From Phyllobacterium pellucidum (GTDB taxonomy: Bacteria; Pseudomonadota; Alphaproteobacteria; Rhizobiales; Rhizobiaceae), in NCBI RefSeq assembly GCF_013327855.1, contig NZ_JABUMX010000005.1, positions 1 through 64,000 on the forward strand: a DNA stretch of 64,000 nt. The letters are read 5' to 3'. The notes under the pieces are model-generated. The model was not told where the DNA came from. It saw only the letters and a list, made by a program, of their open reading frames with translations, and made no database searches. The translations under genes and the position numbers were made by a program. Of the stretch, positions 27,919-36,484 are shown piece after piece (within the stretch, counting starts at the first letter, position 1; every line of letters starts with the position of its first letter).

Positions 27919-28527
27919 ATGCGTTTCCTGCGAAACAATGGGCTGACAATTGCGCTTTTTCTGGCCTTTGCCGGGAGCGTGGTCGGCATGACCTGGTCCG
28001 GTTGGCGGCAACAAAACCATGAGTTGAGTCTTCATGGGCAAGCGCTCCTGTCTCTGACCGGCTACCTGTCCGATGAGGCATTCTGGTCCGCTTTGTTTGA
28101 AAACTGGGAAAGCGAGTGGTTGCAGATGGCGACCTGCGTTGTATTGACGGCTTATCTTTTTCAAAAGGGCTCTTCTGAATCGCGCGATCCCGACAAGCCT
28201 GAAAAAAAGCAGGACTCCGGCAGCGGAAGCTGGATTTATGATCATTCGATGGGATTGGCACTGTTGAGTTTGTTCGGCTTGTCCTTTGCCGGGCATTTCT
28301 TCGCAAGCCTCGCCACTTACAACTCTGAGGCCGCCTTGCACGGGGAGGCGGCGCTAACGCCGTTGAGCTATATGGGCAACGCCCAGTTCTGGTTCGAGTC
28401 GTTTCAAAATTGGCAATCGGAGTTCTTCTCGACTGCCATGCTTGTCGTTCTGTCCATCTTTCTGCGGTATCGCGGGTCCCCTGAATCCAAGAAAGTTATG
28501 GCGGCTAATCAACAGACCGGAGATTAG
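27919..28527 (+). CDS. DUF6766-type membrane protein with internal duplication
   Basis: This 202-residue membrane protein has four predicted helices in two repeated halves. Both halves run hydrophobic helix, HGxA motif (LSLHGQAL and AALHGEAA), an F-W-x-S-x-F-x-N-W-x-S-E block (FWSALFENWESEW; FWFESFQNWQSEF), second hydrophobic helix, then a GSxES/GSPES tail. A charged linker (about 90-112) joins them. GGAGAGGG upstream of the ATG and an exact EcfG promoter support a stress-induced gene. It resembles DUF6766 proteins; the function is unknown. Confidence 0.75.
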   Translation: MRFLRNNGLTIALFLAFAGSVVGMTWSGWRQQNHELSLHGQALLSLTGYLSDEAFWSALFENWESEWLQMATCVVLTAYLFQKGSSESRDPDKPEKKQDSGSGSWIYDHSMGLALLSLFGLSFAGHFFASLATYNSEAALHGEAALTPLSYMGNAQFWFESFQNWQSEFFSTAMLVVLSIFLRYRGSPESKKVMAANQQTGD

Positions 28528-28533
28528 CGGCGG

Positions 28534-28552
28534 CGCGATCTCTGAGATCGCG
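28534..28552 (+). terminator. possible terminator hairpin after the DUF6766 gene
   Basis: CGCGATCTC (28534-28542) and GAGATCGCG (28544-28552) are perfect inverted arms around one base. The stem would open to a larger loop. It follows the stop codon by a few bases but no clear T-run follows, so the strength is doubtful. Confidence 0.4.
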
Positions 28553-28594
28553 GTCCTTGTGACCAGATATCGGCAAGCCATCGCGCGGTGTTAC

Positions 28595-28619
28595 GGAACG
28601 CTAGTGTATCTCCCGCGTT
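28595..28619 (+). promoter_or_regulatory. EcfG-type promoter upstream of the ferritin-like gene
   Basis: GGAAC (28595-28599), 16 bases, CGTT (28616-28619) is an exact match to the EcfG consensus, 36 bases upstream of the ATG at 28656. Confidence 0.72.
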
Positions 28620-28655
28620 GGAAGCCTGTAGATATCCCACTAGGAGAACACACTG

Positions 28656-29150
28656 ATGGCCGACAAAACACTCGAAACACTGTTTCATGAAACTTTGAAA
28701 GACGTCTACTACGCCGAGCGCAAGATTTTGAAGGCATTGCCCAAGATGGCACGTGGCGCAACCTCGCCCGACCTAAAAGCCGCTTTTGAGAAGCACCGCG
28801 GCGAGACCGAAATCCATGTCGAACGTCTCCAGGAGGTATTCGAGATTTTGGGCAAGCCGGCACGTGGCAAGACTTGCGACGCTATCGAAGGTATCCTCGC
28901 CGAAGGCGACGAAATCCTCGAAGATTTCAAGGGACAGCCAGCTCTCGATGCGGGCCTGGCCTCGGCCGCGCAAGCCGTCGAACATTACGAAATGGCCCGC
29001 TATGGGACATTGGCCCGCTGGGCCGGCGAGCTTGGCTTAAAGGACGCGCAGAAGCTTCTCGTCACCACTTTACAGGAAGAAACGAAAACCGACGAAGCTT
29101 TGACCGCATTGGCGGAAGGCGCTTTGAACCCGGCAGCGATGGCTGCCTGA
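28656..29150 (+). CDS. ferritin-like DUF892 protein (YciE/YciF type)
   Basis: This is a 164-residue four-helix-bundle protein of the YciE/YciF (DUF892) family, linked in enterobacteria to osmotic and stress response and thought to bind a di-metal centre. Visible family features are TLFHETLKDVYYAERKILKA in helix 1, the HxxETExHVERL stretch in helix 2 (KHRGETEIHVERL), and AAQAVEHYEMARYGTL in helix 3, which provide the Glu and His ligands of a ferritin-like site. AGGAG precedes the ATG. An exact EcfG promoter lies upstream and a terminator follows the stop codon, so it is a single-gene unit. Confidence 0.88.
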   Translation: MADKTLETLFHETLKDVYYAERKILKALPKMARGATSPDLKAAFEKHRGETEIHVERLQEVFEILGKPARGKTCDAIEGILAEGDEILEDFKGQPALDAGLASAAQAVEHYEMARYGTLARWAGELGLKDAQKLLVTTLQEETKTDEALTALAEGALNPAAMAA

Positions 29151-29157
29151 TTCGACA

Positions 29158-29182
29158 GGGAGCGCTTTCAAAAGGCGCTCCC
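29158..29182 (+). terminator. intrinsic terminator after the ferritin-like gene
   Basis: GGGAGCGC (29158-29165) and GCGCTCCC (29175-29182) form a perfect eight-base stem around TTTCAAAAG, followed by a pyrimidine-rich CTCTTCTCC. It lies 7 bases after the stop codon. Confidence 0.7.
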
Positions 29183-29225
29183 CTCTTCTCCAGCGTCACT
29201 GTTCCATGTTGTCACCGGACAGGTC

Positions 29226-29867
29226 TCATGCGCTGGGCGATATCGACTTCCCATAGCGGTCGAGCAGGACCGCGACATCCTTCAGCATCGCGGTCAGGAG
29301 TCTGGTCCGAATAATAGCGATCGTCAGGTCCGGACGCTCAAACAGCGCTATGCAGATTTCGCCTGGATCGTGTCGCGATTGATAGGCCAGTCCGTCAGGC
29401 TGGTCGGGATGATCCCATAGTGCGTCAGCCCACTGCCCGCATGGCTCATATGGCCCTGTGGAAATCGCGTTGTCCGTGCCCAGCGCCTGCAAACCAGTTG
29501 CGTGCATCCTCACGATGCGAAGATCGCGTTGCGGTCTGAGTTCGGTTGCGGCTCGACCGGAAATTTCGGACGCGGCCGCCACCATTAGGCGCTGCGGATT
29601 ACGCAGGATCGTTTCCGCCAGTGCGCCGCTTAGCGACATTCCCACATAGAGCACTCCGAAGCGGCCGCCGGCGCTGTCGAAGCGATGTGTTGGCGCGCCG
29701 CCTTTTCCCGGTCCGAAGAAGACGGGGGCAAGCGTGGAACGGTGGATGCGATGCAGCACCGTTCCGGCAGGCAGTAGGTCGATTGGCAAGGGCTTTGTGT
29801 CGAGCCAGGCAGGCGGTGGTGGCGCGGCCCCGGAAGGGCCCCGCTGGTCAATGCTTGCCGCCGCCAT
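29226..29867 (-). CDS. RES-domain toxin (NAD+-degrading type), second gene of a toxin-antitoxin pair
   Basis: This protein of 213 residues carries a RES domain. Characterised RES toxins degrade NAD+ and arrest growth. The conserved polar residues that give the family its name are present: Arg40 in TVLHRIHRS, Glu85 in GALAETILR and Ser164 in LAYQSRHD, plus Tyr74 in FGVLYVGMS. The start overlaps the antitoxin stop by one base (TGATG), so toxin translation is coupled to the antitoxin. The first 25 residues are proline-rich and variable. Activity is inferred from the domain. Confidence 0.85.
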   Translation of the reverse strand: MAAASIDQRGPSGAAPPPPAWLDTKPLPIDLLPAGTVLHRIHRSTLAPVFFGPGKGGAPTHRFDSAGGRFGVLYVGMSLSGALAETILRNPQRLMVAAASEISGRAATELRPQRDLRIVRMHATGLQALGTDNAISTGPYEPCGQWADALWDHPDQPDGLAYQSRHDPGEICIALFERPDLTIAIIRTRLLTAMLKDVAVLLDRYGKSISPSA

Positions 29868-30487
29868 CAGGCAAAGCCATCTGATCCATCAGCGCGGACA
29901 AGCCGCAAGACGGCGTCCTCTTCTCCGTGCCGCAGCGCCTCAAGTGGCGACCGTCCGCCAAGCACCGTGTCGGGAGCAAGCAAGAAGTCGAGCGTCGCCC
30001 AGGGACCTGCCGACGCAAGGCCACGCACGACATCGGCGATCCCGGCAATCACCTCACCCTCATTGAGTTGGCAGGCTGGATAGCGCCAGTCGCCGCCTTC
30101 GCGAACAGCCAGCATTGTGTTCGACCGCCGTCTCTTGTCGACCGCCTGTCTGGTGATGCCAAGGATTCGGCCCGCTTCGTCTGCGGACAATACGCCGCCC
30201 GCAAGCTTGAGCAGCCGCTGGCGATGCTCGACATTCCGGGCGAGCGCCGGGACCAGTGGATCGAGATCGGTCACCGCCGATCCCAGTATATCCGAGCGGC
30301 TGAGTAGCTGGGCAAGCGAGCCGGCGTCGGTCGGGGCGGCAAGCGCGTCCGTCAACGTCTTCGCCGACGCATTTGCGGAGATGCGCTCCAGCGCTGACAT
30401 TGCCCGTCGCAGGAACGCCGCCTGGACGGAATTCGGATCAGCATGAATATTGAGCGTCAGGCTCGGCGCAGCATGTTCGCGGGCCAT
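29867..30487 (-). CDS. Xre/MbcA/ParS-type antitoxin for the RES toxin
   Basis: This is the 206-residue partner encoded just upstream of the RES toxin. A helix-turn-helix lies at about residues 98-135 (LSADEAGRILGITRQAVDKR), and the C-terminal part (about 160-200) looks like the MbcA/ParS toxin-binding domain, with PWATLDFLLAPDTVLGGRSP. Antitoxins of this class neutralise RES toxins and repress their own operon. GGAGG lies upstream of the ATG at 30487, and an AT-rich inverted repeat follows directly upstream. Confidence 0.82.
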   Translation of the reverse strand: MAREHAAPSLTLNIHADPNSVQAAFLRRAMSALERISANASAKTLTDALAAPTDAGSLAQLLSRSDILGSAVTDLDPLVPALARNVEHRQRLLKLAGGVLSADEAGRILGITRQAVDKRRRSNTMLAVREGGDWRYPACQLNEGEVIAGIADVVRGLASAGPWATLDFLLAPDTVLGGRSPLEALRHGEEDAVLRLVRADGSDGFA

Positions 30488-30506
30488 CGCGACCTCCAGT
30501 GGTTGT

Positions 30507-30539
30507 CTTTGTATTTATATGGTTCAAGAATATACAAAG
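30507..30539. promoter_or_regulatory. AT-rich operator with inverted repeat upstream of the antitoxin gene
   Basis: CTTTGTAT (30507-30514) and ATACAAAG (30532-30539) are perfect inverted arms with centres 25 bases apart, in a 33-base island far richer in A+T than the surrounding DNA. It lies between the VWA gene stop and the antitoxin start, the expected place for autoregulation by the antitoxin. Confidence 0.62.
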
Positions 30540-30547
30540 TCAACCTA

Positions 30548-31699
30548 CTACGAGGCCCCGCGCACGAGGTCGATGCCGTTTGCGCTTGCCCATTGCCCGA
30601 TGTCCTGCCGCGTCAAGGCGCATGCCATCATATCCGGAAATTGATCCGGCGTGCAGGCAAAGACCGGACAATCCATCGCGGCGATCGCGCTGGCATTGCG
30701 CACGTCGTAGCTCGGCCGGCCGTCGTCGGACAGCGCCAGCAGCACGATGACGTTGACGCCCGCCTGCTTGAATGCCGCTACGCGCGCCAGCATCGACGCT
30801 GCATGCCCGCCCTCGCAGAGGTCCGTGACGAGAACGAGGTGCGTCTTGCCTGGCCGGTCGATTTTGGTCTCACAATAGGCAAGCGCAGCATTGATATCGG
30901 TGCCACCCCCCAGTTGAACCCCGAAAAGCACCTTTACCGGGTCCGCCAGCTCCTCCGTCAGATCTACGATAGCCGTATCGAAGCAGATGAGTTTCGTTGA
31001 AAGAACCGGCAGGGACGCCATAACCGCCGCAAAGATCGACGCATAGACGACGGATGTCGCCATCGACCCCGATTGATCGACGCACAGCACGACGTGATCG
31101 AGATCGGCTCTCGTGCGGGTCTTGCGGGCGAAACCGATCAGCGTCTCCGGCACCACCGTGTTGTAGCGCTCCTGGTAGTGGCGAAGATTGGCACGGATCG
31201 TTCGCGGCCAGTCGATATCGGCGTGCCGCGGCCGACGTGTCCGCCGCGACCGGTTGAGAGCGCCGGACAGTTTCTCAACGGTCTTTGCCCGAAGGCGCTG
31301 CATCAGTTCCTCAACGACCTTGTCGATCACCATCCTGGCGGTCTCCAGCGTCCTCTCGGGCATCGCGCCTCGCAGCGAGATGAGGTCGGCGATGAGATGC
31401 ACATCCGCTTCAAGTGTCGCAAGGAATTCCGGCTCCAGCATCAGTGCCTTCAGATTGAGACGTTCGAAGGCGTCCTTCTGGATGATCTGCACGACCGGTG
31501 CGGGGAAGAATTCGCGGATGTCGCCGAGCCAGCGCGAGACCTTCGGGGAAGAAGCACCGAGTCCGCCGCGCTTCCCCCGCGTCTCCGACGCGTAGAGAGC
31601 GGACAGCGCGTGGCCAAGTCGCTGGTCGCGTTCGCCAAGTCCATCCATGTCGTCATCGCCAAGTGCCAGTTTCCAGCGGCGGATTTGTTCCGAAGTCAT
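30548..31699 (-). CDS. VWA-domain protein of a MoxR-VWA operon (YehP-like)
   Basis: This is a cytoplasmic-type von Willebrand factor A protein of 383 residues. A helical N-terminal half (1-195) precedes the VWA domain, whose metal-dependent adhesion site is intact: DQSGS (208-212), Thr in GGGTD (264-268) and Asp in VTDLCEGG (290-297). No signal peptide or membrane helix is seen. VWA proteins coupled to MoxR ATPases usually act as adaptors for metal insertion or complex remodelling. It resembles E. coli YehP, last gene of the yehLMP set. Four-base ATGA overlap with the DUF5682 gene upstream indicates one operon. Confidence 0.87.
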   Translation of the reverse strand: MTSEQIRRWKLALGDDDMDGLGERDQRLGHALSALYASETRGKRGGLGASSPKVSRWLGDIREFFPAPVVQIIQKDAFERLNLKALMLEPEFLATLEADVHLIADLISLRGAMPERTLETARMVIDKVVEELMQRLRAKTVEKLSGALNRSRRTRRPRHADIDWPRTIRANLRHYQERYNTVVPETLIGFARKTRTRADLDHVVLCVDQSGSMATSVVYASIFAAVMASLPVLSTKLICFDTAIVDLTEELADPVKVLFGVQLGGGTDINAALAYCETKIDRPGKTHLVLVTDLCEGGHAASMLARVAAFKQAGVNVIVLLALSDDGRPSYDVRNASAIAAMDCPVFACTPDQFPDMMACALTRQDIGQWASANGIDLVRGAS

Positions 31700-33987
31700 G
31701 CGCTTATTCCCAGGATTTGCTTCAGCAGCGGGAGCGCGCGTTCGAAGGCGGGATTCTCTTCGCTCACGGATCGCACTGGCCTCCGCTCCTTTCTGCCGCC
31801 CGCGATGCGCTCAAGCACCCGCTTTCGGCCGACGGAATCAAGGCCGGCAAGGGCGCGTCGGAAGAGCGGCAGGCTCTCGACGAAAGCCTCCTCGTCCAGT
31901 CCGCAAAGCCATTCGTCGATCAGAAAGAGCAGCGTCTGGTCCTGAATAAGCACGTCGGCGGACCCGGCAACGAAAGCTTCGATGAAAGCGCCGGCGCGGG
32001 ACGGCGTTTCACCAAGCACATGCCTCGAGAAGGCAGCCGACACCTGCAACTCATCCCACAGGCCGAGATCATGCAGGCGGCGCAGGCTGAAACCGATGAG
32101 AGGCGCAAGGGATTGCGCATCATCGACCATAAGCGCGAGTTGACGCCGCCATTCCTCGAGCAGTCCTGAATCTCCAAAAAGGCCGAGAGATTCGTCATAG
32201 GCGCGCATTGCATTCAAGCGCTGCAAGGTTGCCTCGTCGTCGAGTTGGCGAGAACCGACGCGGACACCGGCATTGGCTTCTGCACTAAGCGCCGTGATCA
32301 GGGCACGCAATTCCAACTCCGGCAGCTTACGGGCGGTGCCGTAGCGTACGATACGCACGAGAGGAGCGACGGCGTTCATCACGTCGGTAATATCGTTGTT
32401 ATGCACCGCGGTCGCCTGCAAAAGGTTGATGCAGGTGCTGGCGGCTTGCGGAAGATCCGCAACCAGTGCGTAGCGGACAAGTTCGGCAAGTTGCGCAATG
32501 CCATCCGTTTTGTGAGCGCGTTCGACGGTTGCGGAGGCCGCGGCCTGCTCAATGGTAAGCCCCCAGACCAGGGCTTCTGCCAGGCGGACAGACATGTCGG
32601 GAGACCAGGACACGCTCCAGATCTCGCGATAGGTTCCCCGGCCCGCCTCGGCGTCAATCAGGCGGCCCCAATTAACGCGGATAAGATTGAGACGGTGCAG
32701 CAAGGTCGATTTGAGGAGGCCTGCCTCGCTGCGAAGATCGAGCTTTATTTCGCTCGGCTGCTCGTCCGGCTTGAGCCGCGTCTTGCGGCACCAAAGCTCG
32801 AAATCCTTCGCCAGCGGCATTTGCGGAACCGCCTTATCGATCTTGCCTATGCGGCTGTCGATATAAAGCTTCCGCTCGATCATCGCCAACTGGATATCGT
32901 CTCCGTGGCAAAGGCTCGAAAGGGATGCATCCCGCATTTCGGCGAGGCCAGGCATGCCGATCCCGCGCAAGCTTGCAAGGGCGAGCGCGAGGCGCGCGGC
33001 CTCTATGGCGGAAGCCGTCGAAGCGTCGAACCCTTCCTGCCGCAAAAGCGCTGCCGTCCGGGCCTGCCAACCGGCCGCAAAGGCTTCTGGCCCATCGTGA
33101 CGGTCGCCCGAATAGAGGTCCCAGAGATGGCGATACCATCCGGGAGAGACCACGCCTGCGCCGTATCCGGATGCACGGCTCAGCCGCCCATCGCTCCAGG
33201 GCGCCCAGGTCGCTTCGACCTTTATTTTCGGAAGATCCTTTATGATTGCACGGTCCTCGGCAACGGTCGTGGCGGTGCTCAGCCCGCCGATGTGCCAGGC
33301 GCCTACCACCACCGCGACTTCGCCATCGTACTGCTTCAGCGCGTCCCTTATGTGGATCCGCATGAAAGCCTCACGGCGCTCTTCGCGCAGCCGCTCCGCA
33401 GCGCTTCTGTCATCGTAGCCGCCGGGATACTTTCGTAGTTCCATCATGGCCGTTTCAATGGCGGCGAAGATGTCGAGGGGCGACTGGCCGCCACCATATT
33501 GTTCGATCAAACCGTTCCAGAAGGTTTCCCCGTCACTGTATCCGGCTGCGCCGGCAAGCACATCGAGAGGATCGAGGCGCGCTGCGTGACCGGCCTCGTT
33601 CCCACTTTCGTCCGCTTCAGCTTCAGCGTCTGCCGCTACGTCCTCTTCGCGCCCGGCCTTAGCGAGCGCCAGCGAAACAGCGGCGGGCCAATCGATGAAC
33701 CGCACCGGACGGCCGCGCGCGAGGGCCCATTGCATCGCAACCCACTCCGGCGAGAACTCGGCAAACGGGGCAAAAGCCGCATTGGCAGCTTCTTCGGCTG
33801 CATAGAACAACATCGCCAACGGCGGCTTCATGCCGGGGAGCGCCGCATATTGGATCAACGCATCGCCCTCGGGCGGGCCCTCGATCAGCACACAGGCGGG
33901 ATCGAGCGCATCCAGCGCACCCTTCAACAGGGCTGCCGAGCCCGGGCCGTGGTGGCGAATTCCAAAAAGATGCGCCTGGCGCTTCAC
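31696..33987 (-). CDS. DUF5682 protein of a MoxR-VWA operon (YehM-like)
   Basis: This is a large protein of 763 residues with no signal peptide. The first 300 residues look like a TraB/ChaN-like fold: LFGIRHHGPGSA near residues 7-18, IEGPPEGD near 35-42, and VVVGAWHIGGL near 240. The conserved His and Glu residues suggest a metal or hydrolase site. The rest is alpha-helical, and an acidic linker (about 115-140) is rich in Glu and Ala. The family is DUF5682 as far as I recognise it, with E. coli YehM as a likely relative. It begins three bases after the MoxR gene and overlaps the VWA gene. Confidence 0.8.
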   Translation of the reverse strand: MKRQAHLFGIRHHGPGSAALLKGALDALDPACVLIEGPPEGDALIQYAALPGMKPPLAMLFYAAEEAANAAFAPFAEFSPEWVAMQWALARGRPVRFIDWPAAVSLALAKAGREEDVAADAEAEADESGNEAGHAARLDPLDVLAGAAGYSDGETFWNGLIEQYGGGQSPLDIFAAIETAMMELRKYPGGYDDRSAAERLREERREAFMRIHIRDALKQYDGEVAVVVGAWHIGGLSTATTVAEDRAIIKDLPKIKVEATWAPWSDGRLSRASGYGAGVVSPGWYRHLWDLYSGDRHDGPEAFAAGWQARTAALLRQEGFDASTASAIEAARLALALASLRGIGMPGLAEMRDASLSSLCHGDDIQLAMIERKLYIDSRIGKIDKAVPQMPLAKDFELWCRKTRLKPDEQPSEIKLDLRSEAGLLKSTLLHRLNLIRVNWGRLIDAEAGRGTYREIWSVSWSPDMSVRLAEALVWGLTIEQAAASATVERAHKTDGIAQLAELVRYALVADLPQAASTCINLLQATAVHNNDITDVMNAVAPLVRIVRYGTARKLPELELRALITALSAEANAGVRVGSRQLDDEATLQRLNAMRAYDESLGLFGDSGLLEEWRRQLALMVDDAQSLAPLIGFSLRRLHDLGLWDELQVSAAFSRHVLGETPSRAGAFIEAFVAGSADVLIQDQTLLFLIDEWLCGLDEEAFVESLPLFRRALAGLDSVGRKRVLERIAGGRKERRPVRSVSEENPAFERALPLLKQILGISA

Positions 33988-33990
33988 GGC

Positions 33991-35073
33991 TCAGACCACT
34001 TCGCGAATAGCTTCGTAGAGGTCGCTCCAGCCATCGCGCGTACGCAGGACGGTTTCGAGATATTCAGACAGCGCAACACCGTCCTGCACCGGATCCTTGA
34101 CAACTGCACCGACGATGTTGGCAGCAAGCGCATTTGCATCGATACGGCCATTGCCAAAATGCGCAGCTTCCGCCCATGCCGACACGCCGACGGAAATCGC
34201 CTCCGCGGTTGAAAGCGTGCCGGTCGAGGTCTTGAGCTTGATCTTGCCATTCAACGTCTTGCCGTCACGGATCTCCCGGAACAGGACAACGATGCGGGCG
34301 AGTTCCTTGTCCGCAGGCTGGATCGCCGGCAGTCTGAGATTGTTGCCGATCTCGTAGACACGTTTGACGACGATCTGCGTCTCCTCCTCCAGCGTGCCCG
34401 GCGACGGCAATACCACGACATTGAAGCGGCGCTTCAAAGCCGAGGAAAGATCGTTCACCCCCTTGTCGCGATTGTTGGCGGTGGCGATGATGTTGAAGCC
34501 GCGTTCAGCATTGATCGCAATGTCGAGCTCCGGCACTGGCAGGGTCTTTTCCGAAAGGACGGTGATCAGCGTATCCTGCACCTCCGAGCCCATGCGGGTC
34601 AGTTCTTCAAGCCGAAGAAGCGTGCCCTCTTCCATCGCCCGTACCAGAGGCGTCTTGACCAGAGCCTCCGGCGACGGCCCCTTGGCGAGGAGCAGCGCAT
34701 AGTTCCAGCCGTAGCGGATCTGGTTCTCGTCCGTGCCGGCCGTGCACTGAATCAAACGTTGCGAGGAACCGGAAATTGCGGCGGCGAGGTGTTCGGACAC
34801 CCAGGATTTGGCGGTGCCCGGCAAGCCGAGCAGCAGCAACGCCCGGTCAGTCGCAAGCGTCGCGATCGCCGTCTCGATCAGCCGTCGGCTACCGACATAT
34901 TTGGCCGAGATAGGCGTTCCGTCGACAGCATCGCCGCCCAGTAGATAGGTAGCGACCGCCTGAGGTGAGAGCTTCCAATTGGTGGGACGGGGACGGTCGT
35001 CGCCCTTCGCGAGCGCCTCCAGTTCGGCCGAGTAAATCTCTTCCGCAGGACGACGAAGTAAAGCTTCAGACAT
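33991..35073 (-). CDS. MoxR-type AAA+ ATPase (YehL-like)
   Basis: This is a 360-residue AAA+ ATPase of the MoxR clade. Walker A is GLPGTAKS (83-90), the Walker B-like segment is LLRLEEL (152-158, with Glu-Glu in place of Asp-Glu), sensor 1 is ATANN (197-201), and the arginine finger region is ALKRRF (about 213). A SWEVSEHL-like helix after Walker A and a C-terminal lid domain complete it. MoxR ATPases act with VWA proteins to remodel or activate targets. GGAG eight bases upstream supports the ATG at 35073, which overlaps the DUF5691 stop by eight bases. Confidence 0.9.
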   Translation of the reverse strand: MSEALLRRPAEEIYSAELEALAKGDDRPRPTNWKLSPQAVATYLLGGDAVDGTPISAKYVGSRRLIETAIATLATDRALLLLGLPGTAKSWVSEHLAAAISGSSQRLIQCTAGTDENQIRYGWNYALLLAKGPSPEALVKTPLVRAMEEGTLLRLEELTRMGSEVQDTLITVLSEKTLPVPELDIAINAERGFNIIATANNRDKGVNDLSSALKRRFNVVVLPSPGTLEEETQIVVKRVYEIGNNLRLPAIQPADKELARIVVLFREIRDGKTLNGKIKLKTSTGTLSTAEAISVGVSAWAEAAHFGNGRIDANALAANIVGAVVKDPVQDGVALSEYLETVLRTRDGWSDLYEAIREVV

Positions 35074-36484
35074 CTGTGGTCTCCAGTTTGTCCATGAGAT
35101 CGAGAAAAAGGATGGCGTTGCCGCACTCCGCCGGATCGAAGGCGGCAAGCTGGGTGCGAAGCAGGGAGCGCATCGGTGCCGGGCACATGATGGCCATACT
35201 GTCTGCGATATCCGTATCAAGGTACGTCTTTTCATTGCCGAACGATTGCCATTGCTTGGATCGCAGCAGGTCACTGAAGAGGGCCTGTGTCGCCTCGCCG
35301 CCGAGAAAACGCGCCATCTGGCCTATGATCCACCGTGCAGTGTCGTTCGTCCACCTGTCCGGGCGGAAGATATAGGCGGCCCATACCTGACGCATCTCAG
35401 GCGGATATTGCGCCAGCAGATCAGCCTCCAGCCGCATGAACGGCTCCCAACTGGCATGGAGATGACCATCGCTGATCAATTTCACGATATCGAGGCGCTT
35501 GTCCTGTGTGGCCATGAGCAAAAAGGCGACCAGAAGTTCGTCTTGCTTGGCTGCTGCCACCATCGCCTCCACCGAGAGCGACAGGGCGTTGGCGAGTTTA
35601 TCCAGTCCGACCGGGCCGAAGGTTTCGTTGAGCCAGGCCATCACGGTGTTTTCCCTGACCGTTGCGGGCAATTCCAGCGTGAGGCTTTTCTTCTTGAAAA
35701 GGATGCCGGACGTCGTGACCTTGATGCGCTCCAGTGCAGCGCGCAGGGGCGGATCGTCCCCTTCAAAGCCGGGCAACCGAACCAGCAGTCTTGCAGCAAG
35801 GTCGCGCACGCGGGGCGCGCGATCCTTGTCGAGACCCTTGAGAAAAGGGGCGTCGGCTTCCGACAGGTTCTCCCGCAAAGCTTCGAGAAGTCGTACGCGG
35901 CTTTCGGCGCTTTCAGCCTGCCAGGCCGTTGTCACCAGGCCGCGCGCCGCTTCCGGGTCCGATTTGCGGCGTTCCTGGATGTATCCCGCCTTCACCGCGG
36001 GCGTCGCATGCATCCAGTTGCTAGCATTCAGGCTGTCGGGCGAGAAGTAGTTCTGCTGTTGGGTGACCGGGACTTCCCGGTTCGAAAAGGCAAGGGCTTC
36101 GGCGCCGAGATGCTCCGCATACGCCCTCACCATGGTCTCGAGCTTTGGCAGGTCGAACGGATGCAACCGAATCCTTCTCTCGGTCAGTTTGCGAACGATG
36201 GCGGCTGTCAGTCGGCTCGATGCCTGGTTCTTGACGGTGAGGAGCCGCAGCAGAAGCTTTCTTGCTGCGTCCGGAACGATTGTCGCGTGATCAACGACAG
36301 CGTTCCCGGCATCAAACTGTTCCGGCGATAAGGGACGCTCAAATCGCATCGCCTGGCCCACCAGCGCGAGAGCCTGCAGGGCGTCGCCAACACCTGCCGC
36401 GTCGAGCGGCAGACCGTCCTTTGCGCCCGAGAGAAGACGCGGCACGATCACATTTGTCAGACTGGACACGTTCACGCTGTCCAC
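35066..36484 (-). CDS. DUF5691 protein of a MoxR-VWA operon
   Basis: This is an all-helical, soluble protein of 472 residues without recognisable catalytic motifs. HEAT-like helical repeats appear at about residues 175-260 (for example RVRLLEALRENLSEADAPFL and RVRDLAARLLVRLPGFEGDD). A central segment KVTTSGILFKKKSLTLELP and conserved Trp and Arg residues (RQVWAAYIFRPDRW) follow. It matches DUF5691 as I recognise it, a family found next to SWIM, MoxR, DUF5682 and VWA genes in other bacteria. It overlaps both neighbours (13 and 8 bases), so it is an integral operon member. A scaffold or substrate-binding role is inferred. Confidence 0.75.
   Translation of the reverse strand: MDSVNVSSLTNVIVPRLLSGAKDGLPLDAAGVGDALQALALVGQAMRFERPLSPEQFDAGNAVVDHATIVPDAARKLLLRLLTVKNQASSRLTAAIVRKLTERRIRLHPFDLPKLETMVRAYAEHLGAEALAFSNREVPVTQQQNYFSPDSLNASNWMHATPAVKAGYIQERRKSDPEAARGLVTTAWQAESAESRVRLLEALRENLSEADAPFLKGLDKDRAPRVRDLAARLLVRLPGFEGDDPPLRAALERIKVTTSGILFKKKSLTLELPATVRENTVMAWLNETFGPVGLDKLANALSLSVEAMVAAAKQDELLVAFLLMATQDKRLDIVKLISDGHLHASWEPFMRLEADLLAQYPPEMRQVWAAYIFRPDRWTNDTARWIIGQMARFLGGEATQALFSDLLRSKQWQSFGNEKTYLDTDIADSMAIMCPAPMRSLLRTQLAAFDPAECGNAILFLDLMDKLETTDV

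Noticed and set aside
32245..33438. Plus-strand open frame of 397 codons opposite the DUF5682 gene.
   Set aside because: The minus-strand protein has family features and tight operon spacing; the plus frame has none.
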